Positions 1 to 12,949 of a stretch of DNA of 64,000 nucleotides are shown piece after piece. The stretch is from the NCBI GenBank assembly GCA_949152475.1, contig OX424555.1:58819977-58883976 (forward strand), given 5' to 3'. The DNA is from Terebella lapidaria. Its lineage: Eukaryota > Annelida > Polychaeta > Terebellida > Terebellidae. A program made the translations under genes and the position numbers. The notes beneath the pieces were generated by a model. That model was not told where the DNA came from, did no database searches, and saw only the letters and a list, made by a program, of their open reading frames with translations. Each line of letters starts with the position of its first letter. Within the stretch, counting starts at the first letter, position 1.

Positions 1-789
1 GCTGACTATTACATAATATTCCAAACGCAGCTCTCGCCAATGAGCATTCTCTGATGCGTTCTCTGAACGCTAAGTACATTTCGGATATTGGATTTTATCA
101 CGTTTGTCATAATCTAGTTGAAGGTAACAATGATGAGCTCATTGTGCGCTCTGTGAAAGCTATGTACATGTATATATCCCGATGATGGACAATGGCACTA
201 ATACTGTATGTGGGTGGATTGTCATTTTTGGGGCAATCTCGACCGCACGAGAACTGGTATAATTGAGAAACTGGTGGACTTGCACTGATGATGGCTAGTT
301 CTCCGGGTATAACAAAATGTAGGTCACCTAAACAACAATCTATATCCAAGCTATATGGAGAGAAAAAAACTTATTACATCCAACCATCTACCTGATTCCC
401 TCTTTTATGTAGGCTATTTTTGGCATTTTCCAGGCTTATTTTGTGCTCTGTATATGAGATCGATATGGTCATGGAATTTGACGAAGACACACGACATCAC
501 CAACCAGAACAAAATACATACAAGTATTCATCAGTCTTGTCTCACTTTTTGGTTCAAGTGATTTTGGTATGACAAGCCAAATATTTTCCTGAAACGGTTT
601 ATAGAAAACGCCTGTGCGACCGCGTGGATAGTTGTGGTTCTTTAGGCAGTGGAGCTCACAGTACGGCAGGTCTGGTGGTTTTTCATCTTTGTTAATTATG
701 GCTAGGGTTTTCTAATTGAATAATGCTTTCCAAATTATCAATTATTATAACAAGGCCAAAAATCACCAGTAATTGACGATTCCCAAAAT

Positions 790-807
790 CCCCCCCCCCC
801 CCCCCCC
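790..807. repeat. Poly-C tract
   Basis: Eighteen consecutive C on the plus strand. The length is likely to vary and is prone to sequencing error. Confidence 0.9.
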
Positions 808-1383
808 AGGCTACATTTAGGTCAAATTCACTTTTATGAGTCTCGAAAATGTGGAGACCATTCTTTGCAGGGATGAGTCTAAAAAACTGAATGGAAATTC
901 CGTGTCAGAACTGATACACGTGTATCCTGGGCTTCTGAACATACGTATCTCACCACCTGCACACCAGGGTTAATAGTGATCGGGTCGACATGTTGTAATA
1001 TATTCTCTTTTCCACAAAATATCCTCTCATTTACCACTTGTGTCCACGTAATGAGTGAATCCCATTAGACCAAATACTGTACAGTATACAGAATCACCTT
1101 CTTGATATGAGTGCCGTCCTCTGCTATACTTCGTATCATCGTACGACCTGCTCTCACTGGACAGGACCTAATGTTACACGGCAAAGCATCCACCATTTTG
1201 TCGTTTGGCCGAAATGACGAAGAAGAGCAAAATAACGAAGCAAAAAGATGAAACGATATGTTAGACATGCATGCGGAAGTAGGTGTCACTTTTTTGTGTC
1301 TTAGCGCACATTATAACACACACAAAATACACGTTCTGTTTCCATGGGCATAAAAAAAGTCTATTAGATTCGTGTTTCAGACT

Positions 1384-1890
1384 GCAACGAATGTATTTTG
1401 TGTCCATGTTACCATGGTGTAAAAATTTAAACTGATGATATTTGCATGTGCACTTTGTCCATAGATATAAAATAAAAACGTATTTCACTTTTGCTATTGG
1501 CATAATCAAAATTTGGTTATTACCCCACACTAGAACTTGCCCTGATACACAAAATAAGAGACTTTTGACGAATTCCCAGGCGATGTAGATCCGTGTGATA
1601 GTGTATCAGCATGGGGCCCTTGGGGACATAGCCTGATGTTAGTATTGGAAGCAATTCGAGAAAAGTGTCTCCAAAACGAATGTATTTTGTGTCCATGTTA
1701 CCATGGTGTAAAAATTTAAACTGATGATATTTGCATGTGCACTTTGTCCATAGATATAGAATAAAAAACGTATTTCACTTTTGCTAAGAGTCTTTTGACG
1801 AATTCCCAGGCGATGTAGATTCATGTGATAGTGTATCAGCATGGGGCCCTTGGAGATATAGCCTGATGTTAGTATTGGAAGCAATTCGAG
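1384..1890 (+). repeat. Tandem duplication of a 230-290-bp segment inside block A
   Basis: The segment starting AACGAATGTATTTTGTGTCC at 1385 is repeated at 1675, and the segment starting GACGAATTCCCAGGCGATGT at 1567 is repeated at 1797. The second copy lacks about 60 bases. The copies differ by only a few bases. Block A copy 2 has a single counterpart, so this step is younger than the block duplication. Confidence 0.85.
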
Positions 1891-4444
1891 AAAAGTGTGT
1901 CCAAAAATGGAACAAATAGGTTTGCTTTCGTGTCGTTATTCATAAGGGTGAACATGAGTTCTGACACATTTTCGATCAAAGTAATGGATTGTGTGCTCTT
2001 TTGGAAACAAGGTTTAAGTATTTTCGACTCCAATATAGCATTATATAAGTGGTCCATAAATCACAATTATTGTCTTGTCATTTTCAACATGATGCCGAGA
2101 TTAGCACTAAACTTCTATATAATCACTCTAATAGACTTGGGACTTTGTACTTGATATGTATTACTGTATACGTCATGTTTCAAACACACACGATGTGTGA
2201 GATACCTAGGGTGGGAAGTGATTTTACACATAATTTGTAGCAGAGTATATATCCCTTGTATATATAGGCCCCTAAACAGTGTTTTTTTCCAGAATATCCA
2301 TTATCACCATAAATGTCCATGTTTACTCATATAAGCTGAAGAATATGGTACGGTATATCTTGAAATATTCTCTAGAAAAATTTGGCAAAGAAACGTACTG
2401 ACACTCTTTTTAACTTTTTGTTAAAACTACATGAATTGGATATATACAATTGAGACTCAAACAAACACAAGTGAAGTACAGGCACATCCTACATTTCGCT
2501 GTACAAATGTATATGATTCATAATTATCCAAAACATTTTGATCATTATGCATATTTGTCACAATAAATGAACCCCAATTACATCGATTATTTGAGTTGTA
2601 AATAAAAGCGAACATCAACATAATCATGACAATATCTGGATCGATATTCCTACAGGTATTCACATACATTTTTCATTCGAATTCATAGCTTACCTTTTTT
2701 AAAGGTATAATGCAGATAACCACAAGTTCGAGGCCACTGAATTCCGTGGCTGACTAACACATCACACTTTTCGGGTGTTTCTCTGTAAATCATTCAACAG
2801 ACCACCGGTCATTAAAACTAGAGAACACCTAATCCAAGCCGCTTGTCGTCTGCTGAAAGATTTCTGCAGCTATTATCATAAACACTGTTCGCAGTGATCG
2901 ACTTTGAAATATTATGAACTGAATACACCTGACAATTTCCTGGAACGAAAGGGCAAGGACTGTTTTGACGCATATCAAATATGTTTTAAGAATATACAAT
3001 ATACGAAACATCAGCTGCATATTATATGTTTTTTCAACAATGTGAATGTTGGAGGTCTATTAGAGTCTGGGGTACAGCATATATGTACATCATTTCATGC
3101 ATGGAAATTCCAACTTATTTTCATATCTCACTAACCTATTTGCACTGGAGGAAAATTTTAACAAATCTCTGATATTCGAGGTGAAAAGTATATTGTGAGA
3201 AACCTGCTCTTCACCTTGTTGGGCTACAGTGGCAAACAGGTGCATCATATCTGCGTACATCTACTTTCACTCTCACACTGGTCTCCACAACAAATGTCAA
3301 AACAAATAGCGACTGTCAATCAAATAGATCCCGATATTAAAAGAATAAATATACATAGAAATTCAAAAGGTATCAGCTCATTAGCACCCGCACATTGATT
3401 TCCGTTATTTGATTGTTTAATATTGGAAATGAATACCATACGAACATAACAGTGCGAAACCTAGGTCATTGTACCAGCTTTTAGGACTTCGCAGCATCGC
3501 GCAAGTGCCAGCCAGTTTCGTCACCTTCCCATATTGTGCTCGTGTCCAATATGTTTCCGGTAGACTGTGCGACGGGAAAAATACGGGGGTCTGTGACATA
3601 AATCAGGAGAAGAAAACAGCAATAAAATCCTGAATGGACGGAGAAGTGAAAGCTATTTATTTACAGGACGTGACGGTGTCCAGGACATTACTGACCGACC
3701 GACTGACCCGAACCATATGGGTAAGTATGTCGGCATAAATAGTATTTATATAGTGACGTATACTACACACATACTTTTGTACGAATGGTAATCGAATAAA
3801 TGACGAATAGTGTACACTGTATATCATACATGCAGAAAGTGTAGACAATAGACAAAACAAGATACCGGTACACTGTGATGTCCACATCATGGATTTATAT
3901 TACACATGAACAATTTCACTGTGTGTATAGATGAAATGTGTTGAATGAGACCTAGTTGAGTAGACGTTTGTCTTTTATCATGTCCTTATATTCAGGACAG
4001 TTGGGTGTTTTTCATCAGCTAGATTAATCCATGACTATTTCTCGAATCAATTGAAGCTGGCATATTTGATTATGGGATATTCATTGTTAAGAAGGCAAAA
4101 TGGAGTTTATGTGGCTATATATGTGTAAAGTGTTTTCGATGGTTTAAATTGGAGTTGATCATGTTCATCATTACTTTACCTACCCTTGCTTTTTAAACCT
4201 CTAAAAACAGACTTGTATATGATACTCTAACATAATGAATATGCATACAAATCAGTTACATGTGAAAATACCTAATATCGGAAAGTTAGCCAATACTTGC
4301 GTCATGAATGACTTTATTTGATGCATATTTTACTATGATCGCAATAATGCATAAATGCAAGGTGTTATTGAATAAGCTTAGCATGATTTTCCCTTGTTCA
4401 CGCTTTATTGTTTGGACTAGAATGTTGTTTTCTAATGTTGCTTC

Positions 4445-5625
4445 GATCACTTGCAGATGAATCAATCCCTTTGCCCAGCAATTTACTGCAAGCCCCGACA
4501 TGGGATACTGTTTTATAAATGTATATTATAAATGATGATCACATTATCATCTCACCATAGCAAATGATCGATTGCTATTCACAGTAAAAAAAATATTACA
4601 TGTAGTACTATGCTACCGAACATCTAGAGAGTCTTCCAAAATTGAGATAAAGGCCACGTTCATTTACAGACAATTATTTCATGATATCTCCATATGTATG
4701 GGAATATCCATGTCCAAATTGCACGGAAAACAAATACATAATGATATATATATATAGCAAGGTATCATTATGAATTGTCATTTTGTGATGAGTGCCCGCA
4801 TTACACGATACGTGGATGCAAAAGTCTGATTTGTGATCTTGACACCGCCATGGCTACAATCAGCTAGCCTGGCTTTATCTTCCATAACGTGTGTAGCCAG
4901 TATCATTGTGAAATTGTATGGTCGACTATCTTTAATTTGGAGTTTGCTCATCTGAAAAATGCAAATTTTATGTAATACATGTGAACATAGGCCTGCGCTG
5001 AAAGATTTTGATGACCACAATCTGCCATAACATTTTGTCTTTTCTGTTTTGCTCACTATAATTGTCTAGTATGCCTGTTGATTAAATTAACAAGAGGTTG
5101 AAAGTAATAACTATTCATATGTATGTTCTAAAAGAGGCTTGTGTGCTTTCTTAACCAAGTTGTTCAACGTGAAGCTGTAAATTACGAGCCTCTGGCTTCC
5201 CACGATACACACGAGTGGGGGTTGCCCAAGTTGGAAATATAAATTCGCATTAATATATATTATTATTATTATATCATTATCAATTACATCCAGTTTAATT
5301 GTCCTATGAACACGGCTATGACTGAAATCAATCGTTATTAGACTCGATGCCTAGTTTCATAATTCCATTTGGCATAAACTTGAACAGAAGAAACAGCAAA
5401 TGTATCGTTTGTAGGTGATGCAGATTTAGAGCTAAAATATAAGCTGGAATCAAAGAATTGTGCCTTTCAATTTTAGAAGCCAACATGAGACTAAGAAAAT
5501 CCCATGATGCACTGTCAGAGGACGAGTCGGGAAATCTTTATCCCACACAAAAATGATATGGGGTTCTTTTTCTCACCCGTCTGATCCCGTATTGACAGTT
5601 TTTCATATCATTTCTGTAGTTTTTG
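4445..5625. other. AT-rich stretch without identifiable feature
   Basis: Short frames on both strands, a TATATA run near 4.75 kb and a TTATTATTATT run near 5.26 kb. No gene or repeat family was recognised. Confidence 0.5.
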
Positions 5626-5626
5626 A

Positions 5627-6555
5627 CATTAGAGCGTTGGGGGCGAAGCCCCCAACCCTCTACATGTCTATGTGCTGACTTTTTCATGGAGGTTTCGTGC
5701 CAACCTATCGACGCACGTTTTGACATGTAAACGTTTAGATACCTACTTCAAATGAGGATTTTCTTTGTCCTTGACATAAAATCTCTCGAATTGATGGGAA
5801 ACTTCGACTATTCCACAGATATATGAGGCATGAATCGATGTGCTAGGTTTGAGAAAATAACGTAAATGTTCAAATTATCTAGAAACGTCCCAAAATGGCG
5901 GAGCCGATGGAAATTGACGCTCCCAGAATGCAAAGCAAATTTTACCACAATGACGCGTATTTTGAAACACAATTTCTGTTCAGCAATTCGTGTATGCATA
6001 CATACATGTGTTTATTGTGGGCATCTGCGTGTGGACTTTTTTGGCGTTATGAAGTAAACACAGATTCGTCTGCGATGCCACGGCTACATTTACCGTAATT
6101 TGACGTATTTTATAACATGACAATTAAGCTGGTGTTCTGTGCTGGATTGCGAAGTCTTTTTATTGTATTTTAATTTGCCCAGTAAAGGCATGTGTTAGGC
6201 TATATCTGATGTTATCAGATGCAGATATTCCTAGTTTCCAATGTTTTGAGGATATTTTAATGAGGTTCCATATCATTTTAGCAGGCATATCTGTTCCATT
6301 GATCGATTTTAAAATAAATGTTTACTTATTAGTAATATGAATGAAGTAGGCCATGTTTTTCATCCTAGTATACGGAAATGAATTGGAATCACATAGGGGA
6401 TGAAATTATGGCTTCTTCTTTCTTTCTTTTTTGTTGGGGGGGGGGGGGGGGGGGTAGGTCTAACGTTGTGTAAGATATATTAAGCTGTCGTGGTGCTGAT
6501 GATGTGCTTGAGCTCTAATGTCGTCTTCCGCAGTTTGCTGCATTTTCTTGTTCGC
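5627..6555 (+). repeat. Left member of a 0.9-kb inverted repeat pair
   Basis: This segment is repeated in inverse orientation at 13.43-14.24 kb. It starts near TAGAGCGTTGGGGGCGAAGC and ends past GAGCTCTAATGTCGTC. Its two ends are themselves inverted (GACATTAGAGC against GCTCTAATGTC), which suggests a non-autonomous DNA transposon, although homology to the partner runs some 30 bases beyond the right end. A chance frame reading MAEPMEIDAPRMQSK lies inside. It contains a 19-base poly-G run at 6436-6454. Confidence 0.7.
6436..6454. repeat. Poly-G tract
   Basis: Nineteen consecutive G. It is absent from the inverted partner copy at 13.5 kb, so it expanded after the copies separated. Confidence 0.9.
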
Positions 6556-6559
6556 ATGT

Positions 6560-8935
6560 TTTGTCATTTTTTGTGGAAGAAATTCGGTGCTCGATCATCC
6601 ATGACTGTCCATTGTTATAACCAACTGAGCGCGTCATTTGTATTGTTACATCATACCACGTGATACAAGAGGCCTGGGATAGGTTTTTTCCCAGGCCGGT
6701 TCACACCAGACAAAATTTCACTATTCCATATACATAACGTATTTTGACAGAGGGTGAGAAATGTTATGCCATGATTGGGCAATATGAGTGGATGAAAGTA
6801 TTAGTTCTCTATCAACATTTTTTTCCAATGGAAACACTTTTTAACATCGTGTAAGCAGACAAACTTGAACACATTCCAGGCTACAAATGTATTTTGAAAA
6901 AAATAAAATTATTTAAAATAAATAAATACTCACAAGGATTCCTTTGGACATGCTTTCCAATCGTTATTTTTTATAATTCCATTATATTCCGTACGTGTAA
7001 TTATATCGGCAAATACTTCATCTAATATGAACGTTGTGGGATATCGCTTCAGCTAGCAATCACCAATCCCTATCTATCAGTTATTTACCGATCGATGCTT
7101 CACACACGATATTACACACCGCATCCAAACATTCGTTATCGCCATGTAGAATGACATCGTGAATTTCGATCAGGTATCAAATCATCGCGATAATTTGAGT
7201 ACACCAGTGACAAGTTGTTCTTTCCAATCAAAATGGATCGTCAAATAAACAATAGAGCAGAGTTCCCAACATTGTTCAGTAAATCATTGTAATGTCTAGT
7301 TGTGTTCATTCAATGGTGATTCTATATTACATGTATCATTATCTCTCTTATGGTTTTCTGCATGTATGCAAGAAGACACAATCTAAGTTTTGAATCTGCC
7401 GTTTATCATTCTCCAACAAAATAAACGTGTATTTCTCCCATTGCACTAAATCATGTTTTATCCCGCAAACAGGGTTACAATGTTTTTCCACTGCAATAAA
7501 ATACTCCCGTAAATTGTGCTCCCGTCCAATTCTAGTAACAACTTCGTGTAATTGGTGTTTTATATTAAAATATCGCATCACTTGTCAGTGTTTTTGCGAG
7601 TCATCAAAGGCTACTAGTATATTGTACTAATTACTTCTGATACTAGAACGCTGTTCGAGGTTAATTGCTTACCACGCTGCGGAGTGTGTCCAACAAACTA
7701 GTTCCCCTGTATCAATTAAAGTACGGACGAGCTATTTTGAGTAATCACTTTGCAACGCCGTTACCATGTTACGTTAGAACAATGACATGTTTTAAATATA
7801 AACTGGCAACAAAAGGCAGGCAACAAAACTAGTCTGAAGACGACAATTCAGGTCGAAAAATCCAAGATAACATTACATGTTAGTTTTTACCTACTAGTAT
7901 CTATTTCAGGCATTGTCATGTCTTACTCTAAAATTATGACAGTAGTGGAACCAATCAAAGGTTCCCTGCCACAATTATCTATTCCATGGGGTTTGTTTAG
8001 GATTTGTAAACTAATTTCATAGGTTGTTGGGTAGTTGTATACTAATTCCATCAGGTGTACAGTAGAAACAACTACATTTAACACACTGTCTGCCCCTGAT
8101 GATCTTTTGATAAACTGTTTCTATTCCAAAATGTTGTATTTTACGTTTGTATTGGCATCATCGACATTTGACTGTGTTGGTGGTAATAGATTGATGCTAC
8201 TGTAGATTAATAATAGCAATATAGATTGATCATAGCAAGTTGATCCTAGATTATGTTATGTTCTCAATGGTAACAGAGAAAAAAAACAGTTGCGTTAATA
8301 GAATAATGCCTGTAATTATGCTGGTTATATCGGAATTCTTTGAACGTGGGTGATCAATTATCTTCACTGTCTACCAAATGACTGATTTTTCGTGTGTTCC
8401 ATTGCGTATAATGAAGACTGCAGTTACATGCACATCCGGCCAAATCATTCCTAGGACGATTTCCAGGGAAAGCAATGTACATGAACATGTCCCAAAAAGG
8501 CGGATGACTCAGACACACATAATTGTGCAGTATCACAAACATACGTCCAGAACCCTGATTGAGAGTAATTGCCCATGTTTATGACGATATATGATGCAAT
8601 GAACATGTACATGTATGAGCCAATAACATCATTAACGCAAGGAAATGCACCAGTGTAGCCTGTGTCTCCATTTTTTTTTACGAATGATACCGAGTGGTTT
8701 AAAAAGAGTATGCGACAAAACATAGCAGCCTAACCCCATTTGTGACATGTACTTGGTAATGCATCCTATTCGGGTGGATAGACTTAAATATGTACCCAAG
8801 AATTATGTAAATGTATATACATCTCATTATGTTACGTTTTCTTGCAGACCGATCTTTGCATAAAACCTGACAACCATGTAATCTTCCAGTTAGAGCAATT
8901 CATATTACACTGGTCTAGTTTAAGCCCTAGCCTCA
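6560..8935. other. AT-rich stretch, one protein-like frame, otherwise empty
   Basis: Apart from the minus-strand frame at 7348-7581 I see only short frames and no repeat shared with other parts of the window. Confidence 0.45.
7348..7581 (-). CDS. Unidentified small open frame, charged and protein-like
   Basis: The minus-strand frame opens MMRYFNIKHQLHEVVTRIG (the first codon is GTG, the second ATG) and continues REHNLREYFIAVEKHCNPVC to an end in HTCRKP, about 76 residues. The balanced content of charged, aromatic and Cys residues is unlike most chance frames here. A TGA lies in frame four codons upstream of the ATG, so it is either a small protein or an exon with an acceptor just before it. 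No family was recognised and no second exon was found. Confidence 0.25.
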   Translation of the reverse strand: MMRYFNIKHQLHEVVTRIGREHNLREYFIAVEKHCNPVCGIKHDLVQWEKYTFILLENDKRQIQNLDCVFLHTCRKP

Positions 8936-8939
8936 GAAA

Positions 8940-9110
8940 GCGCGATTTTCCACCAAATTTTGGCAGTACGTCCTGGCACAAACACAAGACAGACAACCAG
9001 CCTCACACTCGGACAGTGGCCCTCTCTCCCTGCGAACAGAGCAGTCACGACAGGATAAGCTGTCTGAGACAAGGGGAACTTGTCCAGGGTGATGAAGGAT
9101 GACAGCACAG
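8940..9110 (+). repeat. Module D, copy 1
   Basis: Shares with 12.95-13.13 kb the order CCACCAAA, CGGACAGTGG, ACAGAGCAGTCAC, CTTGTC and GGTGATGA. The minus strand is open through the module in both copies and gives similar peptides (VVTALFAGREGHCPSVRLVV here; VVTALSTERECHCPGVRVLA there). It is either a decayed coding exon or a repeat with chance frame retention. Confidence 0.6.
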
Positions 9111-10244
9111 TGTAGAAATACACGTACGTGTGAATTTTGCGAAGCCATTTTCGTTGATTGTTTTCAAGGAAGCATTGTGTTATACAGTGATATTTTGTAT
9201 ATTAAAAAATGAATTTTGATTCTAGTGAAGTCAATGGAACATCAATGACTGTCATAATTGGTCAATGTATATTACATTTTTTTTAAAGGGGAACACTTTT
9301 ACCGATATTGTGTTGTGTGGTGCAATCTACATTTAGTCAACTGCTACCGGTCCCCGAGTATCCAATGTTACTTACATTTAAGTTTCTTCCTCCGTCTCGG
9401 CATGACTCGGTGTTCATGAGACCATCCCGTCAGGAGAGGAGCGATCTTCTTCCAAGCAAGGGGAATAATTTATCTATAAATATGTGAGGGTCAATCCAAA
9501 TTATGCTGATCTGCTGAGGCATGCCTGTTCATTCTGTACTAGTTCCTCCACAATTAGACAACTGGTAATAATCCATCCAAGATAGGAATAAAAAGTCTCC
9601 GCATGTCTGAGAATCAAATGTTATCCAAAACTGCTAAAGCAGTCATCCGTTGTTCAGTGTCATATGCCAATGTATAATTCCGATCGGGATGCTGAAATCC
9701 ATCAGGAAGACTTCAGCACTATAGCTTCATGATACATGTGGTTCTATGAGTAGCAAAGATTTCAACTCGGAACTTGAACTGGAACAGTACAATTGAAACG
9801 ACGGCAGTGACACTGAGCAGCCAGTCAGCGTATGATTATCTCAGGTTGAAATCAGCCTGAGCGCTTTCCAAGTCCAAATATAGAGGTCAGCCTGTCGACA
9901 CATCCCATACATTCCAGATTATGACTGGAGGTTGTAAAGTTGCCGTCGGCAGTGTTGCCTTAATCATGTTAACTACTCTGGCATTCGATGTCGCCTGCAA
10001 GGAACAAAGTCATGATATACAGCGTACAGAAACAAACCGTTTCATACGAAAACAAATTCAGAAATCGTTTGTTCAACAAGCGTTGGTTTGAACAATATGT
10101 CGAGTGACTATTAGCTTTCTTTTATTTCGACAATTGGTAATGATGCGCGGACAGATGTCATTCACACTGGACAAGAATATGCTACAAGGACCGGGTGTAG
10201 TAGTTTCGGCCCAAGTACCTTATGCTGCTCCGTCATAATACTCG
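9111..10244. other. No identifiable feature
   Basis: No long frame, repeat or RNA gene was recognised here. Confidence 0.45.
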
Positions 10245-10248
10245 TTAA

Positions 10249-10937
10249 TACGGAAGCTCATATTCGCCACATAGAGGAACGCAAATTTTTTTAGAGCGTT
10301 ATTACGCTCTAAATTTAACCGTTCAACGTTCTATCATCTTCTCATTGTCCTGATTTGTAATGAACATATCTAGAACAGAGTAATTTAGACATTTCCCTAC
10401 ATATGATTGAGCTGTGGACCAGCAGGTCTGATGATGCCTCTGGCAGTGTAAATTAGAGCGTTATAACGCTGTATTTAGAGCGTTATTACGCTGTATTAAA
10501 GCGTTATAACGCTTAAATTAGAGCGTAATTACGCTGTAAATTACAGCGTTATAACGCTCTAATACAGCGTAATAACGCTCTAAATTATAGCGTAATAAAG
10601 CTATAAATTAAGCATTATTACGCTGTAAATTACAGCGTTATCACTCTGTAAATTACAGCGTTATAACGCTGTAATAGAGCGTTATAACGCTGTAATATAG
10701 CGTAGTAATGCTCTAATTTACAGCGTAATAAGGCTCTAATTTACAGCGTTAATACGCTGTATCAGAGCGTTATAACGCTGTATTAGAGTGTAATTACGCT
10801 GTAAATTAGAGTGTTATTATGCTGTAAATTAGAGCGTCATACGCTGTATTAGAGCATTATAGCGCTGTATTAGAGCGTTATAACGCTGTAAAGAAACAAA
10901 TGCATTCCTCCATCTGGCGAATATAAGCCACCGTACG
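10249..10937. mobile_element. Foldback/MITE element of palindromic 22-bp repeats, TTAA-flanked
   Basis: TTAA stands on both sides (10245-10248 and 10938-10941). The ends are inverted copies of about 45 bp: TACGGAAGCTCATATTCGCC at the left, and at the right, read in reverse, TACGGTGGCTTATATTCGCC. Between them (about 10.29-10.89 kb, with a central spacer near 10.33-10.45 kb) lie some twenty degenerate units of about 21-23 bp around GCGTTATAACGC. There is no transposase frame, so it needs one in trans. Tandem short repeats inside inverted arms recall foldback elements such as sea-urchin TU and Drosophila FB; the TTAA flanks recall piggyBac. Confidence 0.8.
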
Positions 10938-11672
10938 TTAACCATAAAAATTCAATTTATTACGTCTCGCAGACACACACCTGTTTCATCCTTGTTAAAT
11001 ATAGAGTAACAAGCAACACAAGTTACTTGGGCGGGCGTTTCTGTCCCCCAAAGCAATATGCATGTACACATGTATTTGAAATGGAGTTATACTCACATGT
11101 GTTCATTCTCGTTTGTCGTTACCTCCGTGTGTATTAATAATGTTTTTCCGTATCCAACTATAATGCCTACATATACGTTTTCGCTGCATATAATTCACAG
11201 TGATCAGTCACCAGTATACAGTGCTCTATCACCTACATCATCCAACGACAAATCAGAGTAATGCAATATAGATGTGCCATGATATGTTACATGTTCTGCA
11301 TAACTGAACAGACAAATCTGTGTCAAAGATTTTTTCACAGATGGGTGAATGTTTCACGTGCGAAATCACGCACCTCATCCATGGTTGCAATGTGTTCACA
11401 TAGCCAAAGTGCATATCTCTCAGTGCTGTCATAGATTCCGAACTGATGATAACATTTCGATTTTTCTTTTCCATCAAAAAATGGAAAGCTGACATTTTGT
11501 AACAACCTCCTGCCCAGTTTCACAACATAATGAGTCAAACACCGGTGGATATGTCTCCCACATCGCTTTCGGATCTTCCTCTCACAAATTTATGATGCGA
11601 ACCTGTGCTACCTGTGTGATTTCGAGCGCCTAGTTTCCATCATGGCTGGTGCATTTGGTGTTTTATGTTAAA

Positions 11673-12170
11673 CTAATACCCAGGGAATGTTATTCTTCCA
11701 AATATTTTTACCAATGAACTTGAATAGAGAAATGAGTGAATATATCTAAATGTTTCATGTGTACAATCTCCTAGGAAATACGCAAATGCTATGCTGGCGG
11801 ACCGATTTTTTTTATTCCCGGTGCTCTGGAAATAAGTGCATACATATCGGTATGTCATTTGTGTAAACTTAATAAATGTCGTCAAATAATCCTCTGACCC
11901 AAACATATGTGAACCTACTACATGATGGTTTATTTCCACTGAAAATACTTCATATTTCCTTGTGGCATTGACATTCACAATAACAATAAACGAGAGACAA
12001 TTCCATAGTTGATTTGATAGCGACGTCGTTTTTGTGCAAATGTAGAGCGCTATTGAACCATCGGCTTGATGGACATTGATTATACACGGTAGAGACCGGC
12101 TTTTCGAGAATACAGCAAGTGTCAACGCTAGAGAAACTGCAAGTGTATCCCGAACATAAAACGCAATCAA
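11673..12170 (-). CDS. Unidentified 165-codon open frame
   Basis: A minus-strand frame that begins without an ATG inside an ATTG microsatellite. It has a hydrophobic run (LWNCLSFIVIVNVNA) and later a Tyr/Phe-rich part. No family was recognised. It may be a chance frame, as AT-rich DNA readily encodes hydrophobic peptides. Confidence 0.15.
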   Translation of the reverse strand: MIAFYVRDTLAVSLALTLAVFSKSRSLPCIINVHQADGSIALYICTKTTSLSNQLWNCLSFIVIVNVNATRKYEVFSVEINHHVVGSHMFGSEDYLTTFIKFTQMTYRYVCTYFQSTGNKKNRSASIAFAYFLGDCTHETFRYIHSFLYSSSLVKIFGRITFPGY

Positions 12171-12185
12171 TCAATCAATCAATCA
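12165..12185. repeat. AATC microsatellite
   Basis: About five tandem AATC units on the plus strand. Confidence 0.9.
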
Positions 12186-12254
12186 ACCAATTGGCACAAT
12201 AAAAGAATGGAAAATAACAATGATGTGGGATGCCTAAAACACTTTCTGCTAGAT

Positions 12255-12707
12255 CTAGTTACATGTAAAAATCAGAGAAGGTACCTGGTGTAGGATCATG
12301 CCTCTTGGTACCTTTCCATGGGCCTGAATGCCATGAAATAATGGACTTGAAGATGATGTATAGTTTACTCGAGGTGCACATCGATACACCAACCACTGTT
12401 CAATAATTTGACAAGGTCTCTGATGTTCCTTTGATAGACTAATTCCTGTATTCAGATAGAGCCATATACTTCTGACAAATGTCACCATACATGTGCATAT
12501 GAACTTTTTGCTCTCAGACCCAAAATCATGAGTTGTGTCGAGACCTAATAACTGCAATCTTCTTACCAGCTTGTCAGACAACTGGTTCATCTCAAGACAT
12601 GTCTCGACCAAAAATATATGAAAAGCTGAACTACAGCAAAGTGCTCGCACACAATTTCTGTCAATCACACTTTCAATCCATACACTTATCATGTTTGATC
12701 TTGACAT
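12255..12707 (-). CDS. Unidentified 150-codon open frame
   Basis: The minus-strand frame contains an amphipathic, charged stretch (LEMNQLSDKLVRRLQLLGLD) followed by ESKKFICTCMVTFVRS. It is one of the longest open frames in the AT-rich left half. Its neighbours on both sides are also open on the minus strand. There is no start context, splice model or family match, so it may be an exon of a decayed gene or chance. Confidence 0.2.
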   Translation of the reverse strand: MSRSNMISVWIESVIDRNCVRALCCSSAFHIFLVETCLEMNQLSDKLVRRLQLLGLDTTHDFGSESKKFICTCMVTFVRSIWLYLNTGISLSKEHQRPCQIIEQWLVYRCAPRVNYTSSSSPLFHGIQAHGKVPRGMILHQVPSLIFTCN

Positions 12708-12949
12708 TTATTTTTGTTACGATGATCTACATGTTATCATTCAACACTAGAGTCTTCACATAAACACCTAACTGGGAAAGTCCGAGTCAGCTCAAATGAG
12801 TCAGCCAAGAATAAACTTAATGTACAAGATGTATCTTGTTTTTTCCAAATTACGGAAACAGACTTATTTTAGTATACAAAAGTCATGTAGTTTGAATACG
12901 AAAGATATGGGATGACCAAGCATATATGCTGGCAGCATGTGAAAGTCTT

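Larger units (their letters stand above)
250..4440 (+). repeat. Block A, copy 1 of a 4.4-kb direct duplication
   Basis: Ordered matches link this block to 26.28-30.78 kb in the same orientation. Anchors are near 355/26392 (ATGGAGAGAAA), 1267/26570 (GCATGCGGAAGTAG), 1905/26967 (AAAAATGGAACAA), 2457/28490, 3290/29655 (GCGACTGTCAATCAAATAGA), 3690/30110 and 4300/30690. Identity is high in patches and low between, with large indels, so the duplication is old. On the minus strand both copies keep similar peptides, for example MNNDT followed by VPFL and SNC, and IMDTK followed by CSL and HE. No gene family was recognised. Confidence 0.75.

Noticed and set aside
10290-10900. Regularly spaced repeats that might suggest a CRISPR array
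   Set aside because: The units are palindromic and adjoin without unique spacers, and they sit between inverted transposon-like ends in a eukaryotic genome.
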